DNA of 64,000 nucleotides from Allocatelliglobosispora scoriae. Its GTDB lineage: Bacteria > Actinomycetota > Actinomycetes > Mycobacteriales > Micromonosporaceae. Of this stretch, positions 1 through 8,849 are shown one piece after another. Under the pieces are notes generated by a model. That model searched no databases. It worked only from the letters and a program-made list of their open reading frames with translations, and had not been told where the DNA came from. The stretch is from positions 930,001-994,000 of the forward strand of contig NZ_JACHMN010000003.1 in assembly GCF_014204945.1 (NCBI RefSeq), read 5' to 3'. Made by a program: the position numbers and the translations under genes. How positions within the stretch are numbered: position 1 is the first letter of the stretch; each line of letters starts with the position of its first letter.

Positions 1-532
1 TCGCGTCGACGACCAGCTCCGCGGCGACCTCGCGCTCCTCGGTGGTGCCGACGGTCATGACGCGTACGCCCGTGACGGCCGACCTGTCGTCGGAGGTGAG
101 CAGGCCGAGGGCCTCGTGCCGGGGCGCGATCTCGACGTTGGGCAGCGCGGTGACCCGGGTGCGGATGTAGCCCTCCAGCGTCGGGCGGCTCACGCACAGC
201 CCGCGCAGATCCGAGGCGACCCGGGGGATCCGGTGGCCATCGTTGATCCAGACGCAGTCGTTCTGGATGTCGATGGCGAGCGCGCCCAGCGCGGCGAGGT
301 CGTCGGCGAACCCGTCGAAGAGCTCCTCGAGCACCTGGCGGCCACGGGCGAGCAGGCCGTGCGAGTGCTCGCCCTGCGGGACGCCCTTACGGTCCAGGCC
401 GGTGGTGGGCAGCTCGTCGCGGTCGAAGATGGTGACCTTCGCGAACGACTCGCTCAGCACCCGGGCCGCGAGTAGGCCTCCGATGCTGGCGCCGAGCACT
501 ACCGCGTGCCCGGCTTTTCCGTTGGCAGACAT
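1..532 (-). CDS. FAD-dependent oxidoreductase (3' end outside window)
   Basis: The minus-strand reading frame starts at an ATG at 532 and stays open to the left edge, so only about 177 N-terminal residues are visible. Residues 12-22 carry a Rossmann dinucleotide-binding motif (GASIGGLLAAR), followed by an acidic strand end (FDRDELP) and a QGEHSHGLL stretch typical of the squalene-epoxidase/geranylgeranyl-reductase-like flavoprotein monooxygenases. An AAGGAAACGAG purine stretch precedes the start. The family uses FAD, usually with NAD(P)H, to oxidise aromatic or isoprenoid substrates. The substrate cannot be told from this fragment. It resembles the flavoprotein at 57152 only at the level of fold. 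Confidence 0.8.
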   Translation of the reverse strand, partial: MSANGKAGHAVVLGASIGGLLAARVLSESFAKVTIFDRDELPTTGLDRKGVPQGEHSHGLLARGRQVLEELFDGFADDLAALGALAIDIQNDCVWINDGHRIPRVASDLRGLCVSRPTLEGYIRTRVTALPNVEIAPRHEALGLLTSDDRSAVTGVRVMTVGTTEEREVAAELVVDA

Positions 533-671
533 AGCATTTCTCGTTTCCTTGAGTGGGGTAAGCACACCGTAGAGAGCTATGCCTCTCGATTGGAAACGAA
601 TACAGCGTCGTGACGATGACACTGTGCGTCGCGTCACGGGTACGCTCGGCGAAATCCGGTTGCGGCCGGAT

Positions 672-1178
672 TCAGCCCCGGCGGAGATCGATCTCGTAGC
701 GGAGCTGGCGAGTGGGAGCGTTCCCCATTGGCTGCTCACGCACGGTGCCCTCGGGCGTCCAGCCGCCCCGTTCATAGAAGGTGATCGCCCTGTCGTTGCC
801 CTCGATCACCCAGAGGTAGGCGCGCTCGGCACCACCGCTGCGGAACCCGTCGAGAGCGGCTCTCATCAGGGCTTTTCCGACCCCGGTGCCCTTGCGCGAC
901 GGTGCAACGTGAATTTGGTGCAGCTCCCGTGCGAGCGGCTCGTCGGCCGGCCCGACATACGTAAACCCGACAATCTCCGGACCGTCCAGGGCGACTGACA
1001 AAAGGTGTGTTTCGGCTTCGGCGGCGAGGCGCTCGCGCAACCTGGCCCGATGGGCGACCGGATCGACTCCGTCGAACGCCCCGGGCGGCAGCATCGCGCT
1101 GTAGGTGTGCGCTCGGCTCGCCAGGTGCAGGTCGGCCACGCGAGCGAATTCGGCTGCCTGCGCAGGCCGGATGATCAT
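672..1178 (-). CDS. GNAT family N-acetyltransferase
   Basis: A protein of about 168 residues when started at the internal ATG (MIIRPAQ), where GNAT homology begins; an upstream in-frame start at 1229 would add 17 unrelated residues and run into the divergent gene. The acetyl-CoA-binding motif is clear (HVAPSRKGTGVGKALM, then a C-terminal FYERGGW). GNAT enzymes transfer acetyl from acetyl-CoA to an amine; the substrate is unknown. It is divergent from the DUF2786 gene at 1259, with about 80 bases of shared promoter region. Confidence 0.85.
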   Translation of the reverse strand: MIIRPAQAAEFARVADLHLASRAHTYSAMLPPGAFDGVDPVAHRARLRERLAAEAETHLLSVALDGPEIVGFTYVGPADEPLARELHQIHVAPSRKGTGVGKALMRAALDGFRSGGAERAYLWVIEGNDRAITFYERGGWTPEGTVREQPMGNAPTRQLRYEIDLRRG

Positions 1179-1258
1179 GGTCAGCACCCCGCGTATGTGG
1201 ACGAGCGGATGAGGTTGTCCGGCATACACCGTAACCTTGCCGGGTGGGCGAGCACGAG

Positions 1259-2356
1259 ATGACGTTTGAGCGGCTGCAGCAGCAGCTTTCGCGGGCCTGG
1301 GACCGCGGCTGGATGCCGGCCGATCTGATCCGCTTCACCGGCAGGCAGTGTGACGGCCATGCCGTGTCGATGCTGGTCGACGTCCTCGCCGCGGAGATCC
1401 GGCGCTACCCGGCCGCGACCGTCGAGGAGCGCTGGGAGCGCCAGCTCAGCGAGGCCGAGGCGACGGTGTGGTGGCGGTCCGACGAGACCTGGCTCGACGA
1501 GTGGAGCGACCGCGAGGGGATCAGCGTGCCGACGGCGCTCGGTGTCGCGACCGAGCTCAACAGCGTGCTCCTGCAGCTGCCCAAGCTGCCCCGGCTCTGC
1601 GCCCTGCCCGGCGCGGCCCGCCGCGGCTCGCTCGGTGACGACCGGCTCGAACGGCGCGCCGTCGACCAGCGCAAACTCGACAAGCTGCGAGCGCTGCTCG
1701 CCAAGGCCGAGTCGACGAGCTTCCCCGACGAGGCCGAGGCCTACACGGCGAAGGCGCAGGAGCTGATGGCGCGCTACAGCATCGACTACGCGTGGCTCTC
1801 GGTCGAGTCCGGCTCGCGGGAGATCCCGTCCGGGCGCCGGGTCGGCATCGACAACCCCTATGAGGGCGCGAAGGCGCTGCTGCTCAACCAGGTCGCCGGG
1901 GCCAACCGGTGCACGGCGGTGTGGTCCCGGGAGCTGGGGTTCGTCACGGTCCTCGGGTTCGCGCCGGACCTGGACGCCGTCGAGCTGCTCTACACGTCGC
2001 TGCGGGTGCAGGCGACCACGGCGATGATGCGGGCCGGGTTCCGCAAGGAGGCCCGCTCCAAGTCGTTCCGGCGGGCGTTCCTGACGGCGTACGCGGGGCG
2101 GATCGGCCAGCGGCTCGCCGACGCGGCCGACGCGGCCAGCCGGGCTGCTGCCGCGCAGTCGAGCGCCGATCTGCTGCCGGTGCTGGCAGCTCGGGGCGAT
2201 GAGGTCCGCGAGGCGACAGCGGAGATGTTCCCGCAGCTGGTGACCCGCGAGGTGAAGATCACCAACCGCGCGGGCTGGGCGTCGGGGGTGGCGGCGGCGG
2301 ACCTGGCGTCGCTGGGAGTCCGCCAGCCGGTCGCGGCCGACCCGCGTTCCTGGTAA
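1259..2356 (+). CDS. DUF2786 domain protein
   Basis: About 365 residues. The middle (roughly residues 140-180) carries a DUF2786 signature (LDKLRALLAKAEST..EAEAYTAKAQELM). This domain is common in actinobacteria and some phages and has no firm biochemical role. I prefer the ATG at 1259 (MTFERL) over the GTG at 1244 because the N-terminal helix starts there and neither start has a better ribosome binding site. No signal peptide or membrane segment is visible. The C-terminal half (residues 190-365) is rich in Ala and Arg and likely helical. Nothing nearby suggests a pathway. Confidence 0.8.
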   Translation: MTFERLQQQLSRAWDRGWMPADLIRFTGRQCDGHAVSMLVDVLAAEIRRYPAATVEERWERQLSEAEATVWWRSDETWLDEWSDREGISVPTALGVATELNSVLLQLPKLPRLCALPGAARRGSLGDDRLERRAVDQRKLDKLRALLAKAESTSFPDEAEAYTAKAQELMARYSIDYAWLSVESGSREIPSGRRVGIDNPYEGAKALLLNQVAGANRCTAVWSRELGFVTVLGFAPDLDAVELLYTSLRVQATTAMMRAGFRKEARSKSFRRAFLTAYAGRIGQRLADAADAASRAAAAQSSADLLPVLAARGDEVREATAEMFPQLVTREVKITNRAGWASGVAAADLASLGVRQPVAADPRSW

Positions 2357-2455
2357 CGCCTGCGTCCTGCGCCGGGTGCGCGCTACGCGTCGGGGGTGCA
2401 CTCAACGCGTCCGGAGGTGGGCGCAACGCCAAGCGGGGGTGGCGCTCCGCGCCAA

Positions 2456-2528
2456 GATCGCGCTCTTTCCCGGAAGCTGGCCCCTCCAAGCCAGGCGGAG
2501 GGGCCAGCTTCCGGGAAAGAGCGCGATC
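2456..2528. repeat. Perfect 32-nt-arm hairpin
   Basis: Arms 2456-2487 and 2497-2528 are exact reverse complements (GATCGCGCTCTTTCCC at the outer end), with a 9-nt loop. It lies downstream of the DUF2786 gene, between convergent genes, and could act as a bidirectional terminator. The arm length equals that of the hairpins at 16315 and 23020, although the sequence differs. No second copy of this sequence was found in the window. Confidence 0.85.
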
Positions 2529-2565
2529 ATGCCTTCCAGGCTGCCCCGGACGCTCGCGGTAGGTG

Positions 2566-2606
2566 TCTCCTTAGCACCAACTCTTCAAGAGTTGGTGCTA
2601 AGGAGA
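2566..2606. repeat. Family-1 palindromic element, single-unit form
   Basis: A 41-nt odd palindrome centred on 2586: 20-nt arms flank a single base. The core is the 17-mer CAACTCTTCAAGAGTTG, shared with the elements at 4968, 16315 and 23020. Unlike those, only one core copy is present here. It is intergenic, between convergent genes. Confidence 0.9.
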
Positions 2607-2699
2607 GTGAGGCGCCAGCGGCGGCGCCGCGTGCCTAGGCGGCTGCCGTGTAGCAGACACGCCGTCGGCGTGTGGTGAGCATTCCGGCTGCCCTTGGCG

Positions 2700-2815
2700 G
2701 CGGATGTTAGCGCCGCCGTGCAGCGACACCGCTGTGTAGCGGTGTAGCGGTGCCGCCGTGTAGCGGTGCCGCCACATGGCGGTGCCGCCGTGTCGCGACA
2801 CCGCCATGGGGCGCT
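2700..2815. repeat. Short-period GCGGTG/CACCGC repeat tract
   Basis: A stretch of alternating 'tagcggtg' and 'ccgccgtg' units with internal mirror symmetry (CGACACCGC near both ends). It ends just before the stop codon of the ABC permease gene on the minus strand. It looks like simple-sequence expansion; no function is visible. Confidence 0.6.
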
Positions 2816-2821
2816 CGCATC

Positions 2822-4318
2822 CTAAGTGGACCATCGCAGCGACGCTGCGGTGACCAGCGCGCTCAGCAATGCCTGCGCGACGAGGTAGGGACCGAGCCCC
2901 GCAGGAGCGCCCGCCAGCGCCAGCAGCAGCGGCAGGCAGCCCAGCACCGCGACGTCCAGGCCCGAGAGCATCCAGACCAGCCACCCGGCCGGAATGAACG
3001 ACCCGGTCATCGGCATCACGATCGGCGTGGACGCGTGGTCGATCATCCCGCGCTGCGCCATGCGTACCGCCGCGACCGCGATCACGGGCGCCGCCACCGG
3101 CCCGAACGCCCACCACGGCCGATCCGGCAACCCGCCCGCCCCGTCGGCGAGCGCCAGCGCCACCGCGAGCCAGGCCCCGCCCAGCAGCCCGGGCAGCAGC
3201 AAGCGCGCCGAGCCCACCCGCCATCCGGAGTGTCCGATCATCCGCCGCAGCCCGGTGTCGCCGGTGTCTCGTCGCAGCCCTGCCGTACCGCAGGCGGCCA
3301 CGGCGAGCGTCCCCGCACCGAGCAGCAGCAACACCGCGATGTGCCGCCCGAGCACCATCGCGAGCAGGGCGGGCAGGGCGGCGCTGGGCAGCAGTACGGC
3401 GAGCCGCCCCGGTCGCCGGCCGAGCATCCGCCAGTCCGCCCACGCGATCGCCAGGGCCGGCGGCAGCCGGGGCCACCGGCGCGACCGCAGCCGTCGACCC
3501 GACCAGTAGCGGTCCTCGGCCGCCCGGGCGACGAACGCCGGTTCCAGCCCGAGCATGGCGTCGGTCGCCGACCCCCACCGCCCGGCTGCGTCGACCACAC
3601 ACCGGGCCGGGAAGGTAGTGAGCGCCCGCCACGAGGTCAGGACCAGCGCGAACGCGATCACGACGGTGCCGCCGAGCACGACAAGCACGGCGTCCGGCGA
3701 GATCAGGGGCAGGTCGACGACCGCATCCGGCCGGCCGATCGCGGGCCGTCCGGCGGCGATCGCCGCCACGCCGAGCGCGGCGACCGTTGCGCAGGCGGCG
3801 ATGACGCGCAGCCAGGGGGAGTCACGGGGTTGTGCGAGCAGTGCGATGCAGACGAGCGCCACCGCCACGGCCGCACCGATGCCGGCGGCCATTCCGGCAC
3901 GGGCTGCGACGGCGTCCGGTGCGCCGAGCGCCGCGAGCCCGACGATGCCGAGAGCGGAGCCGACGAGGGCCGCGATGAGCAGCACCAACGACACGCTCGG
4001 CGCGAGCACGGCACGTCGCGGCAGCGGCGACGGCACCAGCCATGCGGCGTCGGCGGGGCGTACCACGACCGGGCCGACCAGCCGGGCCAGGCTCAGCAAC
4101 GCCGCGAACCCGAGCACCACCAGCGCGACGGCGATGACGATGAGGGTCGGATCCGCCTGCGGCCCGACGCGTTCCAGCCGGTTGATCACGGCGAGCACCG
4201 GTACCGCGACCAGCGCGATGACGATCCCGCTGCCGAAGAGCGCGAGGTAGCGGTCCGACCACGATCGATGCGCCTGGTGCGAGCGGATCAGCGCCCGCGC
4301 GGCCGAGGTGGCGCTCAC
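2822..4318 (-). CDS. ABC transporter permease-like membrane protein
   Basis: About 498 residues, very hydrophobic, with roughly ten or more membrane segments (for example residues 25-47, 60-80, 115-135, 165-185). It starts at a GTG at 4318 that overlaps the TGA of the ATPase gene upstream (GTGA), so the two are probably translationally coupled and form one exporter. The sequence is not a canonical ABC-2 permease; it resembles the long uncharacterised actinobacterial permeases paired with YxlF-like ATPases. Substrate unknown. The downstream end abuts a repeat tract. Confidence 0.8.
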   Translation of the reverse strand: MSATSAARALIRSHQAHRSWSDRYLALFGSGIVIALVAVPVLAVINRLERVGPQADPTLIVIAVALVVLGFAALLSLARLVGPVVVRPADAAWLVPSPLPRRAVLAPSVSLVLLIAALVGSALGIVGLAALGAPDAVAARAGMAAGIGAAVAVALVCIALLAQPRDSPWLRVIAACATVAALGVAAIAAGRPAIGRPDAVVDLPLISPDAVLVVLGGTVVIAFALVLTSWRALTTFPARCVVDAAGRWGSATDAMLGLEPAFVARAAEDRYWSGRRLRSRRWPRLPPALAIAWADWRMLGRRPGRLAVLLPSAALPALLAMVLGRHIAVLLLLGAGTLAVAACGTAGLRRDTGDTGLRRMIGHSGWRVGSARLLLPGLLGGAWLAVALALADGAGGLPDRPWWAFGPVAAPVIAVAAVRMAQRGMIDHASTPIVMPMTGSFIPAGWLVWMLSGLDVAVLGCLPLLLALAGAPAGLGPYLVAQALLSALVTAASLRWST

Positions 4319-4947
4319 TCGCAGTCGACCTGCCCGTCCGCGACGACCGCCTGCCGTGCCGAGCAGCTCCGCACGAACGCCGCGTCGTGCGCGGCGAGAA
4401 CCACAGAGCCACCCCCATCGGCGTACGCCGAGAGCCGCCCCCCGAGCCGTGACCGGAACTCGCTGTCCAGGGCCTGTTCGGGCTCGTCGAGCAGCAGCAA
4501 CCGGCTCGGCCGGAGCAGTGCCGCGGCGAGCATGACCCGGCGCCGCTGCCCGGACGAGAGGGTGATCGGCGAGGCCTCGGCCCGCTCGCGGAGCCCGAAT
4601 TCGTCGACCACCGCGTCGATCCGCGCACGGTCGCGGACCCCGTGCGTGATGCCGACGAGTTCGAGGTGTTCCCGCACGGTGAGCCCCGGGTACCACGAGG
4701 GCTCCTCGGCGACGAAAGCCACGTCCCGCCAGAATGCGGGCGCGCCGTCGGGTGCCGATCCCAGCACCGTGACCTGCCCGGACGTGGGCCGAAGCAGCCC
4801 GGCGAGGCAGCGCAGCAGGGTGGACTTGCCCGCGCCGTTGACGCCGACGAGCGCCAGAATCTCGCCCGCCGTGACGTCGAGGTGCACGTCCTTGAGTACG
4901 AGGTGGCCGCCGAGTTCGACGGAGAGTTCCCGGATCGCGACCACCAT
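4315..4947 (-). CDS. ABC transporter ATP-binding protein
   Basis: A single nucleotide-binding domain of about 210 residues. Walker A is GVNGAGKST, the signature is LSSGQRRRV (one residue off LSGGQ), Walker B is LLLLDEP and the H-loop is LAAHD. The ATG at 4947 (MVVAIREL) gives a normal domain start; further upstream in-frame codons run into the hairpin element and the divergent ALDH gene. It energises the membrane protein encoded immediately downstream, with which it overlaps by 4 bases. Export is likely because there is no binding protein. Confidence 0.9.
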   Translation of the reverse strand: MVVAIRELSVELGGHLVLKDVHLDVTAGEILALVGVNGAGKSTLLRCLAGLLRPTSGQVTVLGSAPDGAPAFWRDVAFVAEEPSWYPGLTVREHLELVGITHGVRDRARIDAVVDEFGLRERAEASPITLSSGQRRRVMLAAALLRPSRLLLLDEPEQALDSEFRSRLGGRLSAYADGGGSVVLAAHDAAFVRSCSARQAVVADGQVDCE

Positions 4948-4967
4948 GCCGCCCACGATAGCGATAA

Positions 4968-5034
4968 CACCAACTCTTGAAGAGTTGCGGAGATTGGGGC
5001 CGACCCAGAAGACGCAACTCTTCAAGAGTTGGTG
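4968..5034. repeat. Family-1 palindromic element, two-unit form
   Basis: Two copies of the 17-nt palindrome CAACTCTTSAAGAGTTG (4971-4987 and 5015-5031) lie in 22-nt arms (4968-4989, 5013-5034) that are exact reverse complements of each other. This copy lies between divergent genes (ABC ATPase and ALDH), only 20-23 bases from each start codon, so unlike the others it sits in a promoter/leader position. Confidence 0.9.
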
Positions 5035-5056
5035 CTTTGGCGGGCATGATGCACGC

Positions 5057-6589
5057 ATGCTTCGTTCGATCATCAATGGCCGTGCCGCCGATCCGGCCGG
5101 TCCCACCGTTCCCAGCCGCAACCCCGCCGACCAGGGCGATCTCGTCGCCGAGGTGGCGCTCGGCGATGCGGCCACCGTCGTCGCGGCGGCCCGGGCGGCG
5201 AGAGCCGCGCAGCGAGCGTGGGCCGACGTGCCCGCGCCGGTACGCGGGCAGGTGATCGCCAACATCAGCGCCCTCGTCGAGGCGAACGCTGAAGCGCTGG
5301 CGCAGCTCGTGACCCGGGAGGTCGGCAAGCCGATCGCCGAGTCGCGCGGTGAGGTGCAGGAGATCGTCGACACGTGCCGGTTCTTCCTCGGCGAGGGGCG
5401 GCGCCTCTACGGTCAGACGGTGCCGTCGGAGATGCCCGACAAGCAGCTGTTCACCTTCCGGGAGCCGATCGGCCCCTCGATGATCATCACGGCGGGCAAC
5501 TTCCCGGTCGCCGTACCCAGCTGGTATTTGGTTCCTGCCCTGCTCTGCGGCAATGCCGTGGTCTGGAAGCCGGCGCTCTACGCGGCGGCGTGCGCCGACG
5601 CGATGTTCCAGCTCTTCGTGCGGGGTGGCCTGCCCGACGGCGTGCTCAACCTGGTGCACGCGGACGGGCCCGAGACCTTCGCGGGACTGGAGTCGGCGCT
5701 GGGGGAGGGGCTGATCGGCAAGGTCGGGTTCACCGGCTCGACCGAGATCGGCCGGGAGATCGGCGCGCTCTGCGGGCGCCACCTGCAGACGCCCTGCCTG
5801 GAGCTCGGCGGCAAGAACCCGATGGTGGTCGCGCCCGACGCCGACCTGGACCTCGCGGTCGAGGGTGCGCTCTTCGCCGGGTTCGGTACGGCGGGCCAGC
5901 GCTGCACCTCGCTCGGCACGGTGATCGTCCACGAATCGGTGCACGGGGAGTTCCTGAGCCGCTACACAGCTGCGGTGAGCGCGGCGGCGGTGGGCGACCC
6001 GACCGCCGACGTGCTCTATGGACCGTTGCTGGACGAGAGGTTCGCCGCCGGTTACGAGACCTATCTGGGGTGGATCGGCGCAGGTCACCGTGTGCACGGA
6101 CCGGTCGGGCGGATCACCGCCGAGAACCCGCGGCCCGGCTTCGTCGGCGACCCGGCGACCGGCCTCTTCTATCACCCGGTGATCGTGGACGGGGTCCGGC
6201 CGGGCGATGCGATCTTCGACAACGAGACGTTCGGGCCGATCGTCGGCGTGACCACCTACTCCACGTTGGACGAGGCGATCGAGCTCGCGAACGCACCTGG
6301 CTACGGGCTGTCGAGCGCGATCTACACCAGCGATCCGCGGACCGTTTTCGCGTTCCGCCGGGGCATCGGCGCGGGCATGGTGAGCGTCAACAACTCGACC
6401 TCCGGCGCCGAGGCGCACCTGCCCTTCGGCGGCAACGGCAAATCCGGCAACGGCAGCCGCCAGTCGGGGATGTGGGTGCTGGACCAGTTCACCCGCTGGC
6501 AGGCGGTCAACTGGGACTACTCCGGCCGGTTGCAGAAGGCGCAGATGGAGGTCGCCGTCGTCGAAGCCGATCTCGGGTTCCGCCTCTGA
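5057..6589 (+). CDS. ALDH7-like aldehyde dehydrogenase
   Basis: 510 residues, full length for the superfamily. It has the catalytic glutamate motif (LELGGKNP), the catalytic cysteine (GTAGQRCTS) and the NAD-binding GFTGSTEIG. The run FGGNGKSGNGSRQSG and the C-terminal end resemble ALDH7/piperideine-6-carboxylate dehydrogenases, which oxidise alpha-aminoadipic semialdehyde in lysine catabolism. That assignment is by motif similarity and other aldehyde substrates are possible. The reading frame is open far upstream, but homology starts at the ATG at 5057 (MLRSIINGR). Confidence 0.9.
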   Translation: MLRSIINGRAADPAGPTVPSRNPADQGDLVAEVALGDAATVVAAARAARAAQRAWADVPAPVRGQVIANISALVEANAEALAQLVTREVGKPIAESRGEVQEIVDTCRFFLGEGRRLYGQTVPSEMPDKQLFTFREPIGPSMIITAGNFPVAVPSWYLVPALLCGNAVVWKPALYAAACADAMFQLFVRGGLPDGVLNLVHADGPETFAGLESALGEGLIGKVGFTGSTEIGREIGALCGRHLQTPCLELGGKNPMVVAPDADLDLAVEGALFAGFGTAGQRCTSLGTVIVHESVHGEFLSRYTAAVSAAAVGDPTADVLYGPLLDERFAAGYETYLGWIGAGHRVHGPVGRITAENPRPGFVGDPATGLFYHPVIVDGVRPGDAIFDNETFGPIVGVTTYSTLDEAIELANAPGYGLSSAIYTSDPRTVFAFRRGIGAGMVSVNNSTSGAEAHLPFGGNGKSGNGSRQSGMWVLDQFTRWQAVNWDYSGRLQKAQMEVAVVEADLGFRL

Positions 6590-6643
6590 CCCCACGGTGA
6601 GCCGATTGGCCGGGACGGCTCGGGCACCGGAGAATGTTCCACC

Positions 6644-8008
6644 ATGGAACGAGGCCTTTTCGGGTACGCCGAGCTCGCCGGTCCCGGCCACGAGCTGACC
6701 AGCACTCCCTACGTCGTGATCGACCTGGAGACGACCGGCCTCTCCCCGGACGAGGACAGGATCGTCGAGATCGCGATGGCCCGGGTGGAGGACGGCCGGG
6801 TGGTCGACGAGTGGATGACCCTCATCGACCCCGGCCGTGACCCCGGTCCCACGTTCCTGCACCACATCAGCCAGGACATGGTCACCGGGGCGCCGATGTT
6901 CCGCGACATCGCCGGGGAGATCCTGGCGAGGCTCGAGGGCGGCATCGTCGTGGCGCACCACGCGCCGTTCGAGGAGGGGTTCCTGCGGGCGGCGTTCGAG
7001 CGCATCGGCGTACGGATGGAGCCGATCCCCGCCCTCGACACGCTGCGGGTGGCCAGGTCCGTGCTCGCCTCGCCCAACTACAAGCTCGCCACCTGCTGCG
7101 AGATCGCCGGGATCGAGCTGACCGACGCGCACACGGCCCTCGGCGACGTCCGCGCCACCGCCCTGCTGCTGCCGAAGCTGCTGCAGCTCGCGCCGGACCT
7201 GCGCTACCCGGTGGCGCCGGCACCGCTGCCGCGACTGCAGCGCATCGTCGGTCCCCGGACCCGGGTCACCAACCTGCGCCGGGGTGAGACCGGCTGGATC
7301 CGGTCGCTGCTCACCAAGCTGCCGATCTCCATGGACGACCACGACCCCGTCGGCGCCCAGCCGTACCTCGACTACCTCGCCGAGGCCCTCTCCGACGGCC
7401 GGCTCACCGGCGACAAGACCCGCCGCCTGGGCCGTCTCGCAGGCCGGGCCGGGATGGGCGCGGCGCAGGTCACCGAGCTGCACCGACGCTTCCTCGACGG
7501 GCTGCGCGACGCCGCCCTGCGCGGGGGCGCCCTCTCCGCCGACGAGCAGCAGCAGCTCACCGTGATCGCGGCGAGCCTCGACGCACCGGGCTACTTCGCC
7601 GACCTCACCCCCGACGCGGTCACCGCGCCGACGGGTCCCCGGGTCTGGGTCAGCCCTCAGGTGCCGCAGCAGTCCCGGCGGCGCCTCATCGAGGCCGGCT
7701 ACCAGGTGGCGACGAACGTCACCCGTACGCTGGCCGCGGTGGTGGTCGCCCCCGGCGACGAGGTCCTCCCCAAGGCGAGGCGCGCAGCCGAGCTGGGCAC
7801 CCAGGTGGTCGAGCTGGCGCAGCTGGAGGGCTTCCTGGGTACGGCGACCACGCAGACCATCGAGCACGACCGCCTCCCCGCCCCGGTGGCCCCCGCCGGC
7901 TGGTACCCCGACCCCACGGGCCGCAACACCTACCGCTACTGGACCGGCACCGAGTGGTCCCCCCACGTCAGCCCCGGCGGCGTCATCTTCACCGACCCCC
8001 TCCGCTAG
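6644..8008 (+). CDS. DEDDh exonuclease with BRCT-like region and C-terminal DUF2510
   Basis: 454 residues. Residues 22-185 are a DnaQ/epsilon-type 3'-5' exonuclease domain: ExoI motif VVIDLETTG, ExoII around VAHHAPFEEGF, ExoIII with HTALGDVRAT. Residues about 225-315 are helical and resemble a TerB-like module; residues about 330-400 (PRVWVSPQV..LIEAGYQVATNVTRTLAAVVVA) look like a degenerate BRCT fold. The end is a DUF2510 motif (GWYPDPTGR..RYWTGTEW), usually found in actinobacterial membrane proteins. It is probably a DNA repair or RNA-processing nuclease. A family-2 hairpin follows 33 bases after the stop. Confidence 0.85.
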   Translation: MERGLFGYAELAGPGHELTSTPYVVIDLETTGLSPDEDRIVEIAMARVEDGRVVDEWMTLIDPGRDPGPTFLHHISQDMVTGAPMFRDIAGEILARLEGGIVVAHHAPFEEGFLRAAFERIGVRMEPIPALDTLRVARSVLASPNYKLATCCEIAGIELTDAHTALGDVRATALLLPKLLQLAPDLRYPVAPAPLPRLQRIVGPRTRVTNLRRGETGWIRSLLTKLPISMDDHDPVGAQPYLDYLAEALSDGRLTGDKTRRLGRLAGRAGMGAAQVTELHRRFLDGLRDAALRGGALSADEQQQLTVIAASLDAPGYFADLTPDAVTAPTGPRVWVSPQVPQQSRRRLIEAGYQVATNVTRTLAAVVVAPGDEVLPKARRAAELGTQVVELAQLEGFLGTATTQTIEHDRLPAPVAPAGWYPDPTGRNTYRYWTGTEWSPHVSPGGVIFTDPLR

Positions 8009-8041
8009 CCACCGCCCCCCGCCCCGCACCCCACCCCCTTA

Positions 8042-8117
8042 ATTCGCGTTGATCAAGGGAAGACTCGCCGCATATCGGGCACCCGACATGGTGAGTCTTC
8101 CCTTGATCAACGCGAAT
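8042..8117. repeat. Family-2 hairpin element, orientation A
   Basis: A 76-bp hairpin with a 25-nt outer arm (ATTCGCGTTGATCAAGGGAA...) perfectly repeated in inverse at the right end, and an asymmetric 26-nt centre that gives it an orientation. Near-identical copies lie at 24646 (opposite orientation), 32617 and 56665. It sits between the exonuclease gene and the GNAT at 8131, ending 13 bases before the GNAT start codon. Confidence 0.95.
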
Positions 8118-8130
8118 ATAGGGTGGGCGG

Positions 8131-8787
8131 GTGGAGACGGACGCGCGGTTGGTGGGGTTTCTCTCGGCGTACCTGGGGGAGTGGGGTGGGGGTTCGGGGT
8201 TGACTGTCGTCGGCTCCGAGCTGCGGACCCGGCCTGGGTGGGACGGGACGGTGCTCGACGTTGTCGGGATTGCCGCGCCCGAGGGCGGGGTGCTGTCGGT
8301 GGTGCCTGAGCGTGCCGACGGGGTACGGGCAGCCGTCGCCGGTTGGGCGGAGGTGCCTGCGCTGCTGCCCGGGGCGGTGGGGCGGCCGGACGCCACGGTC
8401 TGGTCGGGAGTGTTCCGGTGGACTGTCGAGCCCGCCGACCTCGACGATGCGGGGGAGTGGGTCGGTGCCACCGATCCGCGGCTTCCGGACTGGCTGCACC
8501 CCTTCGGCGGGCAGGTGCTGGTCGCGTTCCACGACGGTGCCTACGCTGCCGGGGTGGGCATCAAGCGGCACAACCCACAGGGGCTGGAGATCTCGGTCGG
8601 CACCGACGAGCAGCACCGGGGCCGAGGGCTCGCCTCGCGATTGGTCGCGCAGGCCGCTCGCTGGATCCTGGCGCAGGGTGCCATCCCGACCTACCTGCAC
8701 GATCCGGCGAACGCGGCCTCCGACCGCACCGCGCTGCGAGCCGGATTCCCGGACCGCGGCTGGCGCATCGTGGGTGTTTCCCGATGA
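8131..8787 (+). CDS. GNAT family acetyltransferase
   Basis: 218 residues from a GTG start. The N-terminal half is poorly conserved. The C-terminal half has the acetyl-CoA-binding pattern (ISVGTDEQHRGRGLASRLV) and a shortened end after TALRAGF. The start lies just downstream of the family-2 hairpin, so its promoter is either within or upstream of that element. The substrate is unknown. Confidence 0.8.
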   Translation: METDARLVGFLSAYLGEWGGGSGLTVVGSELRTRPGWDGTVLDVVGIAAPEGGVLSVVPERADGVRAAVAGWAEVPALLPGAVGRPDATVWSGVFRWTVEPADLDDAGEWVGATDPRLPDWLHPFGGQVLVAFHDGAYAAGVGIKRHNPQGLEISVGTDEQHRGRGLASRLVAQAARWILAQGAIPTYLHDPANAASDRTALRAGFPDRGWRIVGVSR

Positions 8788-8849
8788 AGTTATCCACAGG
8801 AGGAGATGCCTCGATGGCGCCGACGGCGACTCGTCGCTAGCCTGCGGAT

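Larger units (their letters stand above)
2357..2821. other. 465-base noncoding interval rich in palindromes
   Basis: No convincing gene lies between the DUF2786 gene (+) and the ABC permease gene (-), which converge here. The interval holds two separate perfect hairpins (2456-2528 and 2566-2606) and a short-period repeat tract (about 2700-2815), annotated individually. Confidence 0.7.

Noticed and set aside
2822-8029. A 1735-codon open frame on the minus strand
   Set aside because: Only the part from 4318 downward codes (ABC permease). The rest is antisense to ALDH and exonuclease genes, an artefact of high GC.
8789-8797. TTATCCACA, a perfect DnaA-box match
   Set aside because: A single isolated match with no cluster, no AT-rich unwinding region and no dnaA/dnaN genes nearby; not an origin.
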